From contig CADEGF010000004.1 in assembly GCA_902826815.1 (NCBI GenBank), positions 1 to 64,000 on the forward strand: a DNA stretch of 64,000 nt. Reading direction: 5' to 3'. Below are positions 45,547 through 52,020 of this stretch, in pieces. Each line of letters starts with the position of its first letter. The stretch's first letter is position 1. This DNA comes from an uncultured Mycobacteriaceae bacterium (lineage in GTDB: Bacteria > Actinomycetota > Actinomycetes > Mycobacteriales > Mycobacteriaceae). The notes below the pieces were generated by a model, which did no database searches, was not told the DNA's origin, and was given only the letters and a program-made list of their open reading frames with translations. The translations under genes and the position numbers were made by a program.

Positions 45547-47151
45547 ATGTTGTCCTACGACGCCGGAGCCACCAGCCCGCCGTTGCTCGACGAGACGATC
45601 GGCGACAACGTCGCCCGAACGGCTGCCGCGTTCGGCGACCGGGAGGCCCTCGTCGAATGCGCGACCGGACGTCGCTGGACGTATCGCGAGTTCCACGACG
45701 CGACCCGCCGGATCGCGTCCGCACTGATCGCACGGGGCACCAAGCCGGGCGACCGCATCGGGATCTGGTCCCCGAACAGCGCGGAGTGGACGATGATCCA
45801 GTACGCCACCGCGCAGGTGGGCGCGATCCTGGTCAACATCAACCCGGCCTACCGGACCGACGAGCTCGAGTACGCGCTGAACAAGGCGTCGATATGCACC
45901 GTGTTCGCCGCGCCGGAGTTCAAGAGCTCCGACTACGTGTCGATGCTCGAAAACGTTCGTGGTCGGTGCCCGGCGCTGGGCGACGCCATCATCATCGGCT
46001 GGGAGCCGTGGCAGGAGATCGCCGACGCCGAGGTCGATGCGGACGCGCTCGCACGGGTGCAGTCGGGGCTGACGCCAAGCGACCCGATCAACATCCAGTA
46101 CACGTCGGGGACGACGGGATTTCCCAAGGGCGCCACGCTGACTCACGCGAACATCCTCAACAACGGCTACCTCGTCGGTGAGCTGCTCGAGTACACCGAG
46201 AACGACAGGGTCTGCATCCCGGTGCCCTTTTACCACTGCTTCGGCATGGTTATGGGAAATCTGGCCAGTACCACGCACGGCTCAGCGATGGTCATCCCCG
46301 CGCCCGGTTTCGATCCCGAGGCGAGCCTGAAAGCCGTTGTGGCGGAAGGCTGTACATCGCTGTACGGGGTCCCGACGATGTTCATCGCCGAGCTGGGGCT
46401 GCCGAACTTCGACAGCTTCGACCTGCACACGTTGCGGACGGGGATCATGGCCGGATCGACGTGCCCGGAGCAGGTGATGCGCAACGTGATCGAGCGGATG
46501 CACATGAGCGGCGTTGCGATTTGTTACGGGATGACCGAAACGTCGCCGGTGTCGACGCAGACGCTGCCGACCGACAGCCTGACCCGGCGGGTCGCGACGG
46601 TGGGCAGGGTCGGACCGCATCTGGAGGTACAGGTCGTCGACGACAACGGCGCGCAAGTCGAACGCGGGACGCCGGGCGAACTGTGCACCCGTGGGTACAG
46701 CGTGATGCGCGGCTATTGGGGCGACGAGGAGAAGACCACCGAGGCGATCGATGCCGACGGCTGGATGCATACCGGCGACATCGGCGTGATGGACGACGAC
46801 GGCTACCTCGCCATCACGGGCCGAATCAAGGACATGGTGATCCGCGGCGGCGAGAACATCTATCCCCGCGAGATCGAGGAGTTCCTCTACAACCATCCCG
46901 ACATCGTCGACGCCCAGGTGGTCGGGGTAGCCGACGAGAAGTACGGCGAAGAATTGATGGTCTGGTTGCGGATCGCCGACGGCGCAGAAGCGCCGACGCC
47001 GGAGAGCCTGCGGGAGTTCTGTGCGGGCCGGATCGCGCACAACAAGATTCCGCGGTATGTACAGGTGATCGACGACTACCCGATGACGGTGACCGGAAAA
47101 GTCAGAAAAGTGGAACTGCGCGAGCGCGGTGAGGCGCTGCTCGGGAACTAA
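45547..47151 (+). CDS. Fatty-acid/aryl CoA ligase (FadD-type)
   Basis: AMP-forming acyl-CoA synthetase of 534 residues. The P-loop is YTSGTTGFPKGATLTH, the adenine-binding region is ICYGMTETSPVS, the hinge is GRIKDMVIRGGENIYPREIEE and the C-terminal catalytic lysine lies in MTVTGKVRKVEL. ATG at 45547 is chosen, with GGAGGGAG about 12 nt upstream. It activates a carboxylic acid as acyl-AMP then acyl-CoA. The chain type cannot be decided. Divergent from the acyl-CoA dehydrogenase (110-nt gap); its stop overlaps the molbindin stop by 4 nt. Confidence 0.93.
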   Translation: MLSYDAGATSPPLLDETIGDNVARTAAAFGDREALVECATGRRWTYREFHDATRRIASALIARGTKPGDRIGIWSPNSAEWTMIQYATAQVGAILVNINPAYRTDELEYALNKASICTVFAAPEFKSSDYVSMLENVRGRCPALGDAIIIGWEPWQEIADAEVDADALARVQSGLTPSDPINIQYTSGTTGFPKGATLTHANILNNGYLVGELLEYTENDRVCIPVPFYHCFGMVMGNLASTTHGSAMVIPAPGFDPEASLKAVVAEGCTSLYGVPTMFIAELGLPNFDSFDLHTLRTGIMAGSTCPEQVMRNVIERMHMSGVAICYGMTETSPVSTQTLPTDSLTRRVATVGRVGPHLEVQVVDDNGAQVERGTPGELCTRGYSVMRGYWGDEEKTTEAIDADGWMHTGDIGVMDDDGYLAITGRIKDMVIRGGENIYPREIEEFLYNHPDIVDAQVVGVADEKYGEELMVWLRIADGAEAPTPESLREFCAGRIAHNKIPRYVQVIDDYPMTVTGKVRKVELRERGEALLGN

Positions 47152-47360
47152 TCGACGCCGATCATCACTTCGGTGGATTTGACCAGCACCGTCGCCGGCT
47201 TACCCGTCTCGAGGCCCAGCTCTTCGACCGCGTCCTTGGTGATCGACGCCGTGACGATCTGGTCACCGCCGTCGAGGCGCACCTTGACCGTCGCCATCAC
47301 CGCACCGACGTTGACCTCGGTGATGGTTCCGCTCAGCTGATTTCGAGTGGATAGCCGCAT
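47148..47360 (-). CDS. Molbindin-like TOBE domain protein
   Basis: Protein of 70 residues consisting of a single Mop/TOBE domain (STRNQLSGTITEVNVGAVMATVKVRL...VTASITKDAVEELGLETGKPATVLVKSTEV). Such molbindins bind molybdate or tungstate as oligomers and act in storage or sensing. The S-R-N-Q-L-x-G-x-I and K-S-T-x-V motifs are diagnostic. ATG at 47360 is the only good start. It faces the C39-like gene divergently with a gap of 18 nt. No molybdate transporter adjoins. Confidence 0.9.
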   Translation of the reverse strand: MRLSTRNQLSGTITEVNVGAVMATVKVRLDGGDQIVTASITKDAVEELGLETGKPATVLVKSTEVMIGVD

Positions 47361-47378
47361 ACCGCACCTTAACCTGGA

Positions 47379-47930
47379 ATGACCATGAGGCTCGAAGGTC
47401 TGCGACTTCGCCAGCGCGACTCCACGGCATGCGGTCCGAGTGTCGCGGTGGTGGCGGGCGCGCTGCTGGATCCGGACTACCGGACGACGCTGACGGATTC
47501 CCCGCGGCGCTGGTTCGACGACGAGCAGCTGCGGATCCACACCGAGGTGAACCGCGTCTGGCCCCGCATGCTCGGCACCACCCCGATGGGAATCGCCCGA
47601 GCCCTCACCACCCGCACCGAGGTGCGCGGCGTGCAATACCGGTGGCGGTTGTTCCGCGGCCGGCGCGACCGGCTGGCCGACGTTCAGTACTTCGTGAAGG
47701 AGGGCTGGCCCGTCGCAATGCTTGTCGGCCGGTTCATCCCGAGGCACTGGGTGTTGATCGTCGGCGTCAACGGAGAGACGTTGCGGTGTTATGAGCCGTC
47801 GTCGGGCGACGTGCGGCCGGCGAACGTGAACGCATTGAGGCATTCACGGCTGACGGGGCTGGGCTATCGGCGGCCGTTCGCGTTCGTGCTGCCCTCGTCG
47901 AAGGCGGCGACGCGCTCGGCGACCACCTGA
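47379..47930 (+). CDS. Cysteine-peptidase-like (C39-like) protein
   Basis: Protein of 183 residues with a papain-like arrangement: Cys18 in DSTACGPS, a histidine in IPRHWVLIVG near residue 128, and an acidic/Asn position in CYEPSSGD. The spacing and order Cys-His-Asp/Asn match C39-like domains, but the protein has no signal peptide or transporter partner, so the activity may be intracellular or lost. ATG 47379 or ATG 47385 starts it. The 3' end overlaps the convergent paiB-like gene by 67 nt, an unusually long overlap that should be checked. Confidence 0.65.
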   Translation: MTMRLEGLRLRQRDSTACGPSVAVVAGALLDPDYRTTLTDSPRRWFDDEQLRIHTEVNRVWPRMLGTTPMGIARALTTRTEVRGVQYRWRLFRGRRDRLADVQYFVKEGWPVAMLVGRFIPRHWVLIVGVNGETLRCYEPSSGDVRPANVNALRHSRLTGLGYRRPFAFVLPSSKAATRSATT

Positions 47931-48514
47931 TCGCGAGCGTCGGCGGAGGCCCGCAGCCCGGCGATCACACCGGCCCGGTTCCGGTCGGGTTGGTTCTGCG
48001 ACATCTTCGCCTTGCCCTCGACCTTGGCGATGACGATCTCGATGCCGACGATGCCGCGCAGCTGTGACTGCGTGAACTCAGCGGGCGCGTCGGTCACCTG
48101 CCAAGGTTGGGGCCGGTCGGCCTCGTGCCGGTTCGTCAGTTTGGTGACCAGGTCGAGCAACCAGTCCGGGTCGTCGTGGATGACGAGCTGGCCGTAGACG
48201 TTGAGGATCTCGTAGTTCCAGGTGGGCACGACCTTGCCGGTCTCCGTCTTCGTCTCGTAGAAGCCCGGCGAGATGTAGGTGTGCGGGCCCGCGAAGATCG
48301 CGACGGACTCGGCGCCGTCGGCATGCCAATGCGGGTTGGCCCTCGAGACGTGCCCGATGAGCGAGTGCGCGGCCTTGTCGTACATCAGCGGAAGCGGCGT
48401 CACCAGCAGGCCGGCCGAATCGTGGCTGACCAATTGCGCGAACTCCGCCGACGCGAGCGCCGCAGCGGTCTGCTCGTCGGTGAGGGCGAACTTGCGAGGT
48501 ATGTACATCCCCAT
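47864..48514 (-). CDS. PaiB-family FMN-binding negative transcriptional regulator
   Basis: Protein of 216 residues of the PaiB family. The N-terminus MYIPRKFALTDEQTAAALA, LVTPLPLMYD, IGHVSRANPHWHADGAESVAIFAGPHTYISPGFYE and VPTWNYEILNVYGQLVI are family signatures of an FMN-binding split barrel. Members repress sporulation or protease genes in Bacillus, but the role in mycobacteria is unclear. ATG 48514 or ATG 48508 starts it. Its promoter overlaps the SOS-like box at 48529-48544, so LexA could affect both directions. Confidence 0.88.
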   Translation of the reverse strand: MGMYIPRKFALTDEQTAAALASAEFAQLVSHDSAGLLVTPLPLMYDKAAHSLIGHVSRANPHWHADGAESVAIFAGPHTYISPGFYETKTETGKVVPTWNYEILNVYGQLVIHDDPDWLLDLVTKLTNRHEADRPQPWQVTDAPAEFTQSQLRGIVGIEIVIAKVEGKAKMSQNQPDRNRAGVIAGLRASADARDQVVAERVAAFDEGSTNANGRR

Positions 48515-48528
48515 TCAGCGTAGCGCGT

Positions 48529-48544
48529 TCGAACGTATGATCGA
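48529..48544. promoter_or_regulatory. Near-consensus LexA/SOS box overlapping a -10
   Basis: TCGAAC-GTAT-GATCGA differs from the mycobacterial LexA box TCGAAC-N4-GTTCGA at one of twelve positions. It contains TATGAT (48536-48541), a near-perfect -10, and abuts the ATG codons at 48545/48548, so the downstream gene looks leaderless and LexA-repressed. Confidence 0.68.
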
Positions 48545-48547
48545 ATG

Positions 48548-48862
48548 ATGGGCGACCTCCAGTCCATCGGCTACAACGGCCAACCCGTGCAACAAGCCTT
48601 CCGGCCCGTCGAGCCGCCGATGGCTGTCATCGTCGACCTCGCCGCCCTGTTTCCGCGCGAGCCACACAGCCGCGGCGGATACAACCCGGCCGGACTACAG
48701 ATGCATTCGGTCGTCGAGGGCCGGCTGACCTGCTGGGCCATCTGCGAGCAGGGCCACTGGTGGGGCCTCGTCACCTATCCCATCGTCTACGGCCCGAAGC
48801 GAAGATCGGTGACGCACTGGATTCCGGCGTGGATGTTGAAGCCCAAGCCGGATCGCGGATGA
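48548..48862 (+). CDS. Small hypothetical protein with SOS-like promoter
   Basis: Protein of 104 residues with no recognised domain. It is rich in aromatic residues (CWAICEQGHWWGLVTYPIVYG, then VTHWIPAWML) and has a basic C-terminus. ATG 48548 or 48545 starts it immediately after a LexA-like box, implying a leaderless mRNA induced by DNA damage. It converges with the 13E12-type fragment (10-nt gap), whose own promoter has a perfect LexA box. Function unknown; the aromatic WW/W-rich stretch could be a small-ligand or nucleic-acid surface. Confidence 0.72.
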   Translation: MGDLQSIGYNGQPVQQAFRPVEPPMAVIVDLAALFPREPHSRGGYNPAGLQMHSVVEGRLTCWAICEQGHWWGLVTYPIVYGPKRRSVTHWIPAWMLKPKPDRG

Positions 48863-48872
48863 CGAACATGCG

Positions 48873-49193
48873 TCAGGCCGACGGCCGATCGACGTCGCGC
48901 GAGTAGAGGGCTGCGGCGACGCGACGCTCCGCTTCGATCGGCGAGATCCGCAGCCGTCGCGACAAGACCTCGGGCCACGATGCGCCGCCGAACTGTGGCG
49001 GCGGAGCTTGCGTGATCAGCCGGCCGAGCAGTCGACGGTCGAATGCCACCAGTTCCTTGCCCAGCTCGTCGACCTGCTGGAGCAGTGATATCCGCTCGGA
49101 CCAGGTCAGCGTGTGCAGCGGCGCGGCGAGCAGCTTGTTCTGTCCCGTCTTGATCGCATTGAGAGCGGTACTGATTTCGTCTTTAGAACTCAT
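48873..49193 (-). CDS. Short 13E12-family (DUF222) protein, probably truncated
   Basis: Protein of 106 residues resembling the N-terminal DUF222 part of the 13E12 HNH endonuclease family: TLTWSERISLLQQVDELGKELVAFDRRLLGRL, then FGGASWPEVLSRRLRISPIEAERRV. Full-length family members are 400-500 residues and carry a C-terminal HNH domain, missing here. ATG at 49193 lies 3 nt after a perfect LexA box, and some 13E12 genes in M. tuberculosis are SOS-induced (from memory). It may be a decayed remnant or a functional short form; the intact promoter argues for expression. Confidence 0.72.
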   Translation of the reverse strand: MSSKDEISTALNAIKTGQNKLLAAPLHTLTWSERISLLQQVDELGKELVAFDRRLLGRLITQAPPPQFGGASWPEVLSRRLRISPIEAERRVAAALYSRDVDRPSA

Positions 49194-49196
49194 GCC

Positions 49197-49212
49197 TCGA
49201 ACACTAGTTCGA
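49197..49212. promoter_or_regulatory. Perfect mycobacterial LexA/SOS box
   Basis: TCGAAC-ACTA-GTTCGA matches the mycobacterial LexA consensus at all twelve positions and is extended by GCC/GGC on both sides, giving 9-bp arms. It sits 3 nt upstream of the 13E12-type start on the minus strand. TAGTGT inside it is a possible -10. Confidence 0.9.
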
Positions 49213-49224
49213 GGCACCGACAAG

Positions 49225-49665
49225 TCAGGGAACCCCGATCCGCCAGATCTGTTCAGTGTTGCCCGCGGGCCGGGTCACCACGGTGAAGTCGCCGTGGACA
49301 GTGGCTTCAAGAAAGCGACCGGTGCTCACCTGCTCGATCGTGGCGAAGCCGCCGCCGAAATCCTCGATGAGCCAGCGCTGGGTGCCGTTGCCTTGTCGCG
49401 ACCGCGTCACCACCCGGAAGTCCAGTTCTGTGACCTCGTGGGCATCCAGGAAGCGGCCACTGCTGACCTGCTGAATCGTGCTAACACCGCCGCCGAGGTC
49501 CGTCACTCTCCAATGTTGGGTGGCGTCGAAACTCTGGAACTCGCGGGTGATGACCCGGAAGTCCTTCTCGCGCATCTCGTGTGCGTCGAGGAAGCGCAAG
49601 CCGCCGCCCTGCAACCGGATGATCCTGGTGTCGGCCTGCGTGCCCGCCGGTGTCGTGATGGACAT
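49225..49665 (-). CDS. Beta-trefoil-like triple-repeat protein (copy A)
   Basis: Protein of 146 residues made of three similar units of about 43 residues, each with RFLDAHE or RFLEAT followed by DFRVVTR: LRFLDAHEMREKDFRVITR, GRFLDAHEVTELDFRVVTR, GRFLEATVHGDFTVVTR. The intervening QHWRV, QRWLI and QIWRI segments give a QxW-like pattern, as in ricin-type beta-trefoils that bind sugars or proteins. No signal peptide is seen, so it may be cytoplasmic or exported by another route. ATG at 49665 is chosen. A close paralogue lies at 50863-51333 in opposite orientation, flanking a membrane protein gene. Confidence 0.75.
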   Translation of the reverse strand: MSITTPAGTQADTRIIRLQGGGLRFLDAHEMREKDFRVITREFQSFDATQHWRVTDLGGGVSTIQQVSSGRFLDAHEVTELDFRVVTRSRQGNGTQRWLIEDFGGGFATIEQVSTGRFLEATVHGDFTVVTRPAGNTEQIWRIGVP

Positions 49666-49867
49666 ATCGCTCACGCTAGGAACGCGTCGGCGCGATGCCA
49701 CGAGTGGCGCACTACCTGTCCTTTCGTCCGCGGTACTTACCCGCGGGATAGGAAACTCTTGCCCGCCGACCGCAGGAATCTGGCTTTCCGGCGATTACGC
49801 AGGAACGGCCTGATCACGACCATGAATGTCGTCCCTCAGGAAAACCGAAACGACGTAGGAACCCCTA

Positions 49868-50824
49868 ATGCTTGCCACAGATCAGACAGTGCGGATGCTC
49901 ACCGTCGCCGGCGTCAACGCCGAGACGGTGCGGGTGCGCCCTGCGGACCTGCCATCGAAGCCAGCCCGGTCGGTGAAGCCTGTCACCCCATTGCCGCCCG
50001 TCATCAGCGGCATGGATGCAAAGACAGTGCGGCATCGCATTGTCGACGTGGCGGTCAAGCCGCTGCCGAGCGTGATCGCCGACCGTATCCCCCGCACGGT
50101 TTCGGACAGGCCGAGCAACTGGCTCGCCGCGCGCGTGGTGTTGGTCCTGATGCTGGCGTCGATGCCAATTCTCGGCATCTCGGTCGACGTGTTCGGGCTG
50201 GTGCCACAGAGCACGACGTCAATCGTGGTCATCGCGCTGTGCGCGGTTCTCGGGGCGATCATCACGTTCGCGCCGCACCGCATCGACATGATCGTCGGCC
50301 GCGGCCTGATCGCCGGAATGGTGGCCTGCATCGTCTACGACGGAGCCCGGCTGTTCGCCGTGCACGCGCTCGGGCTGATGGGTGACTTCATCCCCGTGAT
50401 GGGGTCGTGGGTCACCGGCGAGCCCGACACCGCAGGCAGCGCTGCGGTCGGCTACATCTGGCGCTACATCGGCGATGGCGGCGGACTCGGAGTCGCCTTC
50501 TTCGTCGTCGCCTTCGCGCTTGGCATCGATCGGTGGTCGAGCACCCGCGCGGTGCTGGCCGCTGTCGTCTTCGCTGTCTTCCCGACATGGACCGGGCTGA
50601 TCGCGACGGTCGCGTTGGCACCGCACGGTCAGGAGATGATGTTCCCGCTCAACGTGGCGACCATCTCGATCACCTTGGTCGGGCACTTGATATTCGGAAT
50701 CGTTCTCGGGCTTGCCTTCCTGAAGGCCCCGCGCGGAGGAGCCCACCCCGAATGGCCGTGGACTCCGCTCCTGGAATCGACGTGGATCAAGCGCATCCAC
50801 GGCAAGAGCTCGCAACGTCCCTAA
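49868..50824 (+). CDS. Polytopic membrane protein of unknown function
   Basis: Protein of 318 residues. The first 85 residues are soluble and basic (LPSKPARSVKPVTPLPPV and VAVKPLPSVIADRIPRTV suggest a tandem motif), followed by about six hydrophobic helices (VVLVLMLASMPILGISVDVFG, STTSIVVIALCAVLGAIITF, GLIAGMVACIVYDGARLF, GGLGVAFFVVAFALGI, LLAFP-like regions). I do not recognise the family. The long cytoplasmic head ahead of a bundle of helices suggests a docking or regulatory surface. It starts 203 nt after beta-trefoil copy A on the other strand, is followed 38 nt later by copy B, and is probably cotranscribed with copy B. Confidence 0.7.
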   Translation: MLATDQTVRMLTVAGVNAETVRVRPADLPSKPARSVKPVTPLPPVISGMDAKTVRHRIVDVAVKPLPSVIADRIPRTVSDRPSNWLAARVVLVLMLASMPILGISVDVFGLVPQSTTSIVVIALCAVLGAIITFAPHRIDMIVGRGLIAGMVACIVYDGARLFAVHALGLMGDFIPVMGSWVTGEPDTAGSAAVGYIWRYIGDGGGLGVAFFVVAFALGIDRWSSTRAVLAAVVFAVFPTWTGLIATVALAPHGQEMMFPLNVATISITLVGHLIFGIVLGLAFLKAPRGGAHPEWPWTPLLESTWIKRIHGKSSQRP

Positions 50825-50862
50825 CGTCGCGAATCCAAATATCCACACCCGAAAGGAAAATC

Positions 50863-51333
50863 ATGTCCACCAAGATCACGCGCACCAAAAAGCCCACCAA
50901 AAAGCCCGTCGATGTGGCGGAGTTCGCCCCGAGCCGGATCGTCCGGCTGCAAGGCGGAGGCCTTCGCTTCCTCGACGCCCACGAGATCCCGCAGAAGGAC
51001 TTCCAGGTCGTCACCCGCCCGTTCCAGGGCTTCGACACCACCCAGCACTGGCGGATCACCGACTGGGGCAACGGGAGCACCATCCAGCAGGTCAGCAGTG
51101 GCCGATTTCTCGACGCACACGAGATCGCCGAGCTGAATTTCCGCGTCGTCACCCGCCCTCAGCAGGACAACGACACCCAGTTGTGGCGCATCCAGGAGTT
51201 CGGCGGCGGATTCGTCACCATCCAGCAGGTGAGCAGTGGCCGGTTCCTCGAGGCCACGCTGACCGGTGACTTCGACGTCGTCACCCGTCCGCAAGGCAGC
51301 GATCAGCAGACCTGGCGACTCGGCGACGCATAA
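50863..51333 (+). CDS. Beta-trefoil-like triple-repeat protein (copy B)
   Basis: Paralogue of copy A, 156 residues, with the same three units (LRFLDAHEIPQKDFQVVTR, GRFLDAHEIAELNFRVVTR, GRFLEATLTGDFDVVTR) and QHWRI, QLWRI, QTWRL. By eye about 70% identical to copy A outside the N-terminus, which here is basic (STKITRTKKPTKKP). ATG at 50863 has an AAAGGAAAATC RBS. It probably forms a transcript with the membrane protein gene. The basic N-terminus could bind nucleic acid, lipid head groups or the acidic side of another protein. Confidence 0.76.
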   Translation: MSTKITRTKKPTKKPVDVAEFAPSRIVRLQGGGLRFLDAHEIPQKDFQVVTRPFQGFDTTQHWRITDWGNGSTIQQVSSGRFLDAHEIAELNFRVVTRPQQDNDTQLWRIQEFGGGFVTIQQVSSGRFLEATLTGDFDVVTRPQGSDQQTWRLGDA

Positions 51334-51402
51334 GACATGGACACTGCGTTCGTTACCACGGGCCTCCGATCTGGGTCAGAATTGCCACAGATAGGAGGTC
51401 CC

Positions 51403-52020
51403 GTGTCGTCCCACCTGGAAGTCTCGAAGCCGTCGGGACGCGAACTGGTCGCGCTGACCGGTCAGCGGGTGACCGTGGGCAAGGCCTCGACCAACGACGT
51501 GCCGCTTGGCCACGACCCCACCGTGTCCCGCTTGCACGCCATTCTGGAAAACCACGGCTCCGCTTGGTCGATTCGTGATGTGGGAAGCCGCAACGGTACG
51601 TTTATCAACGGCGAGAAGATCGATGCCGAGCGTGTCCTTCGTTCTGGCGACGAGTTGCGACTGGGCAAGTGCCGGTTGGTTTTTCAGCAAACGAGGCACG
51701 CGGGCGACCCCGTTGACGAGGCGACCATCGTCCCCGACGCCAGCCAGGTCCCACCGCGGCTGACGAGGCGCGAGGTCGACGTGCTCATGGTGCTGTGCCG
51801 GCCCCTGGTGTCCGAAGACCCGTTTCCCGAGCCGGTCTCGGTCCGGCAGATGGCTGGCGAACTCTTCGTCACCGAGGCCGCCGTCAAACAGCATCTTCAG
51901 AACCTGTACGACAAATTCTCGATCCCGACCGAGGGCGATCGCCGGGTGCGGCTGGCCAACGAGGCGCTCCGGCGCGGAGCCGTCACGATCGCGCAGCTTC
52001 GTGACGGCGGGTCTAAGTGA
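51403..52020 (+). CDS. FHA-domain protein with C-terminal LuxR-like HTH
   Basis: Protein of 205 residues. An FHA domain at about residues 15-85 has TVGKASTNDVPL, VSRLHAI and SRNGTFING, the phosphothreonine-binding loops; the usual GR is GK. The C-terminal 90 residues resemble a GerE-like winged helix (LTRREVDVLMVLC...MAGELFVTEAAVKQHLQNLYDKFSI). This suggests a regulator that binds a phosphorylated partner or itself is controlled by phosphorylation. GTG at 51403 has AGGAGGT 3 nt upstream, a short spacing. It converges with the kinase gene with an 8-nt overlap of stops, making that kinase the natural candidate partner. Confidence 0.83.
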   Translation: MSSHLEVSKPSGRELVALTGQRVTVGKASTNDVPLGHDPTVSRLHAILENHGSAWSIRDVGSRNGTFINGEKIDAERVLRSGDELRLGKCRLVFQQTRHAGDPVDEATIVPDASQVPPRLTRREVDVLMVLCRPLVSEDPFPEPVSVRQMAGELFVTEAAVKQHLQNLYDKFSIPTEGDRRVRLANEALRRGAVTIAQLRDGGSK

